64,000 nucleotides of DNA, taken from Porites lobata. Lineage: Eukaryota > Cnidaria > Anthozoa > Scleractinia > Poritidae. The stretch covers positions 1,693,501-1,757,500 of the forward strand of contig CALNXK010000039.1 in the NCBI GenBank assembly GCA_942486035.1, given 5' to 3'. The position numbers and the translations under genes are program-made. Under the pieces are notes generated by a model. It did no database searches and was not told where the DNA came from. It saw only the letters and a list, made by a program, of their open reading frames with translations. Below are positions 60,201 to 64,000 of this stretch, one piece after another (within the stretch, counting starts at the first letter, position 1; each line of letters opens with the position of its first letter).

Positions 60201-60609
60201 TCGCCTAGTTCTTACTCTTAAAACGAGTGAAATGTCCGCCGTTTTTGTTGTCACAACCAAAACAACTGAACCTCGTCCCCAGGCTTTCTCTGTTAACGGT
60301 GCATTAACCTGCAAGAATGCTGCACTTTTGACGTCATCGGTTCATTAAACGCAAAATTTCTTCCAAATTTGGTCATCAGTAGCTGGTTATGATGAATTAT
60401 GCGTGTGCTTTTAGCCAATCAGAATCGGGGAACTATTTTGAATGAATAGTAATAATAATTAAACGTCCCTGTTGGCAAATAACACATTGTCTTTCTAACA
60501 GATTCAGCACTCTGACATGTTAAAAATTCTCAAGTTTTTTTTTTTCTTTTTTTGCAGGGTCTCGGAAGATACTGCTCTTTTCCTGTTAAAGGAAATCTAC
60601 AGAGATTAA
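34418..60609 (+). CDS. SEC23IP: SEC23-interacting protein / DDHD phospholipase, seventeen coding exons
   Basis: Exons: 34418-34598, 37920-38809, 40898-41105, 41879-41968, 42700-42841, 43831-43933, 44775-44880, 46428-46462, 48739-48794, 50715-50895, 51936-52031, 53512-53807, 55709-55790, 56991-57081, 58524-58685, 59534-59675, 60558-60609. All joins keep phase, giving 970 residues (human SEC23IP is 1000, DDHD2 711). Order: Pro/Ser-rich N-terminus (61-260), WWE domain (about 266-357), lipase core with nucleophile S572 in GHSLG (570-574), SAM domain (about 634-692), a charged coiled segment, and the DDHD domain (about 740-960) with LGSPIG, HPFDPVAYR, RIDYVLQE and SHVCYW. SEC23IP binds SEC23 at ER exit sites and DDHD2 is a lipid hydrolase. 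The long Pro-rich N-terminus favours SEC23IP, but one gene could represent the ancestor of both. The catalytic Ser and the Asp and His motifs are kept, so hydrolase activity is plausible. Confidence 0.93.
35208..36552. mobile_element. Possible DNA transposon in SEC23IP-like intron 1
   Basis: TGTGTGGTTCCAGAAAATAT (continuing CCATACCCCC) at 35208 is mirrored by GGGTATGGATATTTTCTGGA (continuing ACCGCACA) at about 36522-36552. G- and C-rich subterminal tracts with GGAGGTGGGGG motifs occur near both ends. A third related end is at 37030-37076. The 1.3 kb between carries no recognisable transposase. Confidence 0.5.
37077..37919 (+). other. Remaining part of SEC23IP-like intron 1
   Basis: AT-rich non-coding sequence before the WWE-containing exon. 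The acceptor is CACTGTTCAG at 37910-37919. No distinct element was identified. Confidence 0.45.
38810..40897 (+). other. SEC23IP-like intron 2
   Basis: A 2.1-kb intron. Apart from the inverted SINE pair at 39436-39830 it is AT-rich with no gene or other clear element. Short open frames (for example 39858-40116 on both strands) have no signature. Confidence 0.5.
39436..39830. repeat. Inverted pair of tRNA-derived SINEs in intron 2
   Basis: The right copy (about 39689-39815, plus strand) has an A-box-like TAGCTCAGTGGTTGGAGCA and a decayed B box (AGCTTCAATTGC), then a tail with GATTTTTTCTTTGTC. The left copy (about 39450-39575, minus strand) has the complement, with TGACAGGAATTGAACC as an inverted B box. 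The flanks ATGATGAGAAAAG and CTTTTCTCATTTC-like sequence are also mirrored. The pair forms a long palindrome. Confidence 0.6.
41160..41660. repeat. Probable DNA-transposon remnant in intron 3
   Basis: It contains a CAACAACAACAA microsatellite (about 41380-41410) followed by a purine-rich block and TTTTCAGCAAAATTTCCTGTG. The order and composition resemble, in the opposite orientation, the element at 15352-15976. Ends are not defined. Confidence 0.35.
42905..42990. repeat. Dispersed AGCCTGT(T)CCAGGCTCCAAGATA repeat fragment
   Basis: TAGCCTGTCACAGGCTCCAA and GAAGTGATGCGAAAAAC also occur, slightly diverged, at 21682-21755 (TAGCCTGTTCCAGGCTCCAA, AAGGTGATGCAAAAAACGC). Confidence 0.5.
43410..43520. 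repeat. CGTACGGACGGACG-type repeat segment
   Basis: Imperfect tetranucleotide units (ACGTACATACGTATG, ACGAACGTACGGACGGACG) are bordered by GTGATATTTCACATCCGCTA and GGCGAAACCAAAATTTCTTG. A microsatellite-like segment in intron 5. Confidence 0.45.
45890..46375 (-). repeat. Dispersed repeat, copy B (inverted partner at 6035-6465)
   Basis: The reverse complement of the blocks listed for 6035-6465, including CGAACAGATATTTTGCAGAA, AGAAAATTCTAGGCA and TCTGTCCGGTCATCCTAGG. It lies in intron 7, just before the short exon 46428-46462. Confidence 0.7.
47215..47400 (+). repeat. Dispersed repeat (inverted partner at 9485-9700)
   Basis: ATTGACCAATAAAAACGTTG, AAACAAAGGATTGTGCACTT, ACGGTACTTCCAACATAAAC and TTTTTATCATTGATGTTTGC are the complements of stretches at 9485-9640. 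Confidence 0.65.
47413..47554. repeat. Hairpin MITE, CCTGTTTACATGGAG family
   Basis: The left arm (CCTGTTTACATGGAGTGGGG, ACCCCGGTCTAGTGGGG, TTTCTTTTGTTTT) is mirrored nearly perfectly by AAAACAAAAGAAACC, CCCCACTAGACCGGGGT and CCCCACTCCATGTAAACAGG. The arms are about 62 bp with a short loop. A diverged family member is at 54112-54610. Confidence 0.85.
48379..48560. repeat. 51-bp tandem repeat, about 3.4 units
   Basis: Units starting TTCAAATGTA(A/G)TATTCCT begin at 48381, 48432, 48483 and 48534, an exact 51-bp period. Because 51 is a multiple of three, the minus strand stays open through the array (48293-48538) and encodes a repeated 17-residue motif (ACFxFWLIERGILHLK-like). It lies in an intron, and no promoter or splice context for that frame is seen. 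Confidence 0.75.
49357..49600. repeat. Imperfect tandem duplication
   Basis: TTTCGTCCACAGACTC, TACTAAATA, AATAGTACCATGTGA, ACTGCTGAAG(C/A)GGTTTCATT and AACACCAT(A/G)GGATTTCGTCC occur twice in the same order (about 49357-49490 and 49491-49600). The two units differ in length by about 25 bp. Confidence 0.65.
49855..49982. repeat. Hairpin MITE (about 55-bp arms)
   Basis: AAATAGAGGATATTACATGC, CGGAGATACGAAATTCCTCT and GTGTTGAAAAATA are mirrored by TATTTTTTCAACAC, AGAGAAATTTCGTATCTCC and TGTAATGTTCTATTTATT. There is almost no loop. Confidence 0.75.
50366..50530. repeat. MITE with long inverted arms
   Basis: AATAGCATGATTTGTACGTG, ATATTTGGCATAAATACCAC and TTTCAAAATTGT are mirrored by ACAATTTTGAAAGAAATATC, GTGGTATTTATACCAAATAT and CACTACAAATCATGCTATT. 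The loop is about 30 bp. Confidence 0.75.
52032..53511 (+). other. SEC23IP-like intron 11
   Basis: A 1.5-kb intron. It contains the GGGCGCTTATT repeat region (52975-53325) and unassigned AT-rich sequence. The minus-strand frame at 52421-52702 shows no recognised domain. Confidence 0.45.
52975..53325. repeat. Transposon fragment rich in GTGGGCGCTTATTCGAGG motifs
   Basis: It begins ATACCGTATTTATTCGATTA and contains at least six copies of GGGCGCTTATT(A/C) or GGGCGCTA variants, clustered at both ends (52995-53065 and 53235-53310). This pattern fits the subterminal repeats of a DNA transposon. Confidence 0.55.
53838..54005 (-). repeat. tRNA-derived SINE, minus strand
   Basis: On the minus strand it reads CATTTGGTTAGAGCGTTGCA (A-box region), then CCGGTATCGCGGAGGTCGGG and a B-box-like GGGCTAGAATCCCGG. 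The tail carries TTTCGAAACTGCATAACG and CTGCGATGCTTTTC. It pairs with a related SINE in opposite orientation at 54611-54772. Confidence 0.65.
54112..54610. mobile_element. MITE between two inverted SINEs
   Basis: The termini AGGGCCTGTTTACATGGAGG and CCTCCATGTAAGCAGGCCCT are inverted and related to the hairpin at 47413. The interior has repeated CTCTAGGATAGGGTA-like phrases and C- and G-runs. Non-coding. Confidence 0.7.
54611..54772 (+). repeat. tRNA-derived SINE, plus strand
   Basis: TTAGCTCAATTGGGTACGAG (A box), CACCGGTATCGCAGAGAG and the B box GGGTTCAAATCCCGG are followed by CAAGCCTGAATTTTTCAGGC and CTGCGATGACCTTTTCAGTG. The 3' part matches the SINE at 53838-54005 in inverted orientation. 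Confidence 0.7.
54876..55304. mobile_element. MITE built from TAAGACGCGTCTTA units
   Basis: The termini GGGCCATTTGTACGAGGAAA (continuing AATAAGACGC) and TTATTTTTCCTCGTATAAAT (continuing GGCCC) are inverted. Inside, GTCTTA(C/T)GTAAGACGC-type palindromic units recur about ten times, with repeated ATTTATACGA phrases. A terminal fragment of the same family is at 19176-19215. Confidence 0.8.
56447..56735. mobile_element. MITE with about 30-bp terminal inverted repeats in intron 13
   Basis: GCGTTAGAGCGGTTTTCATT (continuing TGAGTGTCG) is mirrored by ACGATACTCAAATGAAAACC (continuing GCTCTAACG). CAATCACGTAG/GATTGGC and AATTGGTTTTG blocks occur in the interior in both orientations. Confidence 0.8.
57082..58523 (+). 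other. SEC23IP-like intron 14
   Basis: A 1.4-kb intron. After the MITE at 57125-57516 the remainder (57517-58523) is AT-rich with no gene or clear element. The acceptor is CCCTCTTTCAG at 58513-58523. Confidence 0.5.
57125..57516. repeat. MITE, GAGCTTAAGCAACGACGACG family, copy 4
   Basis: It starts AGGAGCTTAATCAACCACAA with CGACGACTACGACGACAACG and ends GCTGTCGTTGTAGCTTCAGC. The interior has GTACATTTCTTTG, TTTTATGGAGGACGTGAAC, AATCCAACTC, CATTTGACAAATTGAGCAGG and GCGATAAAGA. It is the longest copy of the family in the window. Confidence 0.75.
59697..59724. repeat. CATA microsatellite
   Basis: Consecutive TACATACATACATATACATA units in intron 16 of the SEC23IP-like gene. Confidence 0.8.
59920..60200. 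repeat. GAAGAATTATGGAGATC inverted-repeat element
   Basis: TGAAGAATTATGGAGATC (59922-59939) is mirrored by GATCTCCATAATTCTTCA (59971-59988), followed by a T- and A-rich stretch (AATTTTTTATTATTCATTC). A related TTTTTATTATTCATTCGAAA phrase is at 52305. The right boundary is uncertain. Confidence 0.5.
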
Positions 60610-61445
60610 TTAAGTAAGAGATTAATTAAGTATGTAATTAATTAAATCAGTCAAGTGGACATTGCTTTTACTCCCAAATAGGAATGCTCCTCATTTAGTC
60701 AAATTTCTATTTTTTGTTTCCATGGATGACAGCAAAAATTGTAAATATTAGTAAAAAAGAAACCAGTTATATTTCCGTTTGAAGCAATACTTTTTATGCG
60801 CTGTGGCTTGTTATTTTTGCCAAATGAAATTTGGGTTTTTATGAACGTTTTTAGACGGAAGCGTTGTTTGGGAGTGAGCTAAATACCAGTGTTATATCAA
60901 TGTCCGGATGGAAACTGTCCCTTCCTCGTGGACATCGCGCCTGTCCACGCGGGAGGCGATTTAAACCCGCGCTTGCGTATTTCTCTGGCTCTGTTTCGAA
61001 CCGGATTGTTTAAAACTGGCTTAACTCTTAAGAGTGATCAGCATCCATTTTCCCCTTTTAATGTCAATGCTTTGTAAAACAGAGTGGTCATGAGAATTAC
61101 AGATATTACACACAAGATGAACTTTCTTGATATTTTATCAACTTCTGCCCACTACTTCTGTAGGAAATGAAGAGGGGCAACAAAGGAAAATTCGAATTTT
61201 GATCGTTGCGTTTTAAGGGTTAACCCATGATTAGTCTGAAATTTGAATTCAGATATGAAAGCTTAAATATCAAATTCAGTTTAATTCTTTTTGTCTACTA
61301 TTTTATTGATGGGAGGATGCTCTGTAACTAGACTAGAGAAAATTATAGGTGAAAATGCGTTTGAACAAAAAAAGACGAAACCTGGATAAAAATGTAACCC
61401 TGGGTCAGCGCTCATCTGAGGAAAATAAGTAATGTTAACAGGACT

Positions 61446-61510
61446 GAGTGGAGTCCAATTCGGTCTGTAATCATACGAGTGATTAACAAAATCGGACGAC
61501 CTGTTAAATC

Positions 61511-61541
<31 letters not shown>

Positions 61542-61545
61542 ACGA
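61446..61545. repeat. Hairpin MITE core (about 34-bp arms)
   Basis: GTCCAATTCGGTCTGTAATC (continuing ATACGAGTGATT) is mirrored by TCACGAGTATGATTACAGAC (continuing CGAATTGGAC) with a loop of about 25 bp. Confidence 0.7.
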
Positions 61546-62416
61546 AGTTCTGTCACCAATTAATCATAACTTTAACAACATTTGTGATACATTAGGCTCT
61601 TTTTTTTAATCAAAACACAAGAAACTCCGAGATTTTTTTGCTAGCAGTGAAAAAAAAGCCATTTAAGCGCGCGCGTGATGACGCGTACTGTCCAATTACG
61701 TAGGCATAACGCGTACTGTCGTATTTAACTGTCCTATTAAGGCTGAAATCAGGGCAGTTGATAGCCAATCAGATTGAAGAATTTTGTTATAGTTATGATT
61801 AAGCGACTGCTCTTGGTCTAATCCAAAAGCCTCGAGGTTAGATTCGAAAATGCTGTAACCAATGAGGCTGGGAATAAGATTATTGGCATTTGAAATTCCT
61901 TTTTCCCGTTTCTAACGTTAATTACAAAATTATTGAAAAAGTTAGCGAAATATCATTTCATTTCTCCTGACCTGCCTGACTGAACTATCACTTATAATGC
62001 AAGGACTAATTGTATTTTCGTCACAATCGGGGCCTGAGAGGAATAGAAAGAGACTAATGTGACACCTGATAGTGATATTTACTTTTTGTTCACTTAGGGA
62101 TAATAAACGCATGAAGTACGCGAGTGTGTGTGATATTCACGAGAGCGCGCGTGTTTTACCCGTCTAACAAAACAAGTTCGTTTCCTCTGACGGCTATTTC
62201 ATCGCGGATCCCCGAAGAGGTTGCCATTGGGTTTTGCAATGAAATAAAAATAATTAGCAATGGCACGCGAAATGGGGACAATGGAAAGATAGAAAATCTC
62301 CATCGTCCCCCGCCATCTTTCTTTTTTCCTCCCTCAAGCCTCCATGTGACCGAGGAGAGTTGCACTTGGTGTACATCAATACGAGCAAATAGGATACCCC
62401 CCGTACATTACTATTA

Positions 62417-62637
62417 GGGAGCTTAAGTAGCGACGTTTTTGAGCGACCCACCACAACCGGAAGTGAAGTTCTCTCCTTTATAATATGCCTTGACGCTGTC
62501 AAATTTGTTTTGCTAGCTTCCTTTACTCTTTAGAGACGATTTGCTCGAAAATGTAAGCCAAACCACTGCCAAAGAATGCACAAAAATACACTTCCGGTTG
62601 ACGAGCGTCGCTCAAAAACGTTCTTGCCCAAGCTCCC
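62417..62637. repeat. MITE with GGGAGCTTAAG...GACGTTTTTGAGCGAC termini
   Basis: GGGAGCTTAAGTAGCGACGT (continuing TTTTGAGCGAC) is mirrored by GTCGCTCAAAAACGTTCTTG (continuing CCCAAGCTCCC). Inner CAACCGGAAGTGAAG and CACTTCCGGTTG blocks are also inverted. Confidence 0.75.
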
Positions 62638-64000
62638 TTGTACGTTTGGGGAGGGGGGTATATTTAGCGCTGTTCACCGACCCTGATGGGGATAGTTGTT
62701 TTAGTATTTACCAAATCCGTTCGAAAAAAAAGTAACTTTTTCGTAAATTAAAAAAGTCACTTACTATGAAGTTTGTTTAATTTAGAAACTTTTCGGGGAT
62801 TTTGTCAAGTTCGTTTTTGCGTTTCTGTTGCAAATTCAGCAAGAAAATAATTTTCTACCTACCAGTAAACAAGGAAAAGCCAAAGTTCGTCGCTTTCTTG
62901 GTATTTGTTTGTACGACTACTTTATTTATCAGTCAAATTTTGTCTTTCGAAAATGTCTCGAAGCAAGACGCCATCTTGGCTCCTGTCGCAAAACAGTGAA
63001 AAGCCAGCATATTCCGAGTTACGGGAGCCAATTAAAACGCGCGAAAATTCCTATTCACTGATTTGGTGAATGCTAATATAAAATATAAGCATATTTGATC
63101 GCTTTATTAAATCAATAAATAAATTATGACAGCAGTTTTAAAGAGGTCTTATTTTTTTGATAATGGTTGTTGCTTTATCCTGGAAGGGTTAGGTGCTTAT
63201 AAAAAAAGAATATATCCTGCAGCCGAATTTTAGTTTCTTTCCTTTAGTTTCCTTTGTTTTTAAGGAAAGGTAATGTATGATAATGACGTAAACACAAAGG
63301 TAAACACGATGATAACCAAGGACAAAATACACCCATAACAACGGTTTTTGGAGTGGGCGGGTTCCATAACAAACAAATGCGATTTATATCAAAACATGGT
63401 CAGACCAAGCCTTACATTCACTCGAAGGCTAGAGTACTAAGCCCACACCTGCAAAATGGTCTTCTCCTAGGAGGCGTAACAATAATCGCTAAAGTCACAA
63501 ATGGCGGCGCTTCTGCAAGGAAAACAAACGGTCACCACAGTTTGTTTCTCCCATTTAAAAAGAGTCACAAATGTTGCGAAAGGATATATCTGACTCATGC
63601 ATCTGAAAAATTCCATGATTCTCACGAAAAAAAAGGGAAAATTTTCGTCGAACAGTTTTTCGGTACCTGCCATTTTTACCAGCGGTGCTAGCACTATCGC
63701 GCTCGGTTCCAAGCCTTCTTCACTCACTCGCACAAGCCGAATTGTAAAGTAACTTCATCAGCTACAAGCACTGGTTTACATCAAACATTTTTGTTTAACG
63801 CACGCTTAGCCGTGCATTTAAATATATCAATAACCATCAGAGATATTAAATCTGTGATCTAAATATTATAGTAAAGAATCAAAGAAGCTGGGATGCAGCG
63901 GTCCAATTTACATTTAAATGGTTCAAGGACTTGTATTCATGCAAATTCTCGGGATATTGATTCCAAATAAACAAGACGTTTTTTTAGTCATAATATACCT

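Larger units (their letters stand above)
60610..64000. other. 3' flank of the SEC23IP-like gene and terminal intergenic region
   Basis: An ATTAAA at 60641-60646 is a weak polyadenylation candidate. Two inverted-repeat elements (61446-61545 and 62417-62637) and a repeat related to 17600 (61225-61430) are present. No complete gene was found. Short first-exon candidates on both strands near 63490-63690 are discussed among the findings. Confidence 0.45.

Noticed and set aside
62124..62502. Open frames on both strands at 62.1-62.5 kb
   Set aside because: Mutually antisense, with no motif, and running into the terminal repeat of a MITE.

Overview
The window is eukaryotic (animal) nuclear DNA, AT-rich, with intron-containing genes obeying GT-AG rules and a very dense load of short palindromic transposons (MITEs) and tRNA-derived SINEs. 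Gene content (a Mab-21-domain protein with C-terminal TPR-like repeats, mitochondrial GTPase NOA1, a one-domain TSP1 membrane protein, a MARCH-type RING-CH ligase and a SEC23IP/DDHD-family phospholipase), gene spacing and the style of the repeats suggest an anthozoan cnidarian, most likely a stony coral. The organism assignment is an inference from pattern, not a database result.

Layout, left to right. 1-92: probable 3' end of an unidentified plus-strand gene. 93-3942: repeats (four or five MITE-like elements). 3943-5922: intact Mab-21/cGAS-like gene with one coding exon. 5923-9700: repeats, including a LINE reverse-transcriptase fragment and a Tigger-like element carrying a nested MITE. 9709-18997: NOA1 in six coding exons, preceded by an 11-codon uORF. 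18998-22772: MITEs. 22773-28571: five-exon gene for a type II membrane protein with one thrombospondin type 1 domain. 30041-32777 (minus strand): three-exon RING-CH E3 ligase gene with two membrane segments. 34418-60609: seventeen-exon gene for a SEC23-interacting-protein/DDHD phospholipase of 970 residues, filling 26 kb because its introns are packed with repeats. 60610-64000: intergenic sequence with repeats and weak first-exon candidates.

Reading frame and splice phase are continuous through every exon join I propose for NOA1, the TSP1 gene, the RING-CH gene and the SEC23IP-like gene, so all four look intact. The genes do not form an obvious pathway: innate-immune-type nucleotidyltransferase fold, mitochondrial ribosome assembly, extracellular adhesion, membrane-protein ubiquitination and ER-exit-site lipid metabolism. 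NOA1 and the TSP1 gene are in tandem. The RING-CH gene and the SEC23IP-like gene are divergent with about 1.6 kb between their start codons.

No rRNA, CRISPR array, operon or prokaryotic signal is present. No wholly new system is evident. The most interesting loci are the Mab-21/TPR protein with only part of the catalytic signature, the orphan type II TSP1 protein, and several nested or inverted repeat structures.
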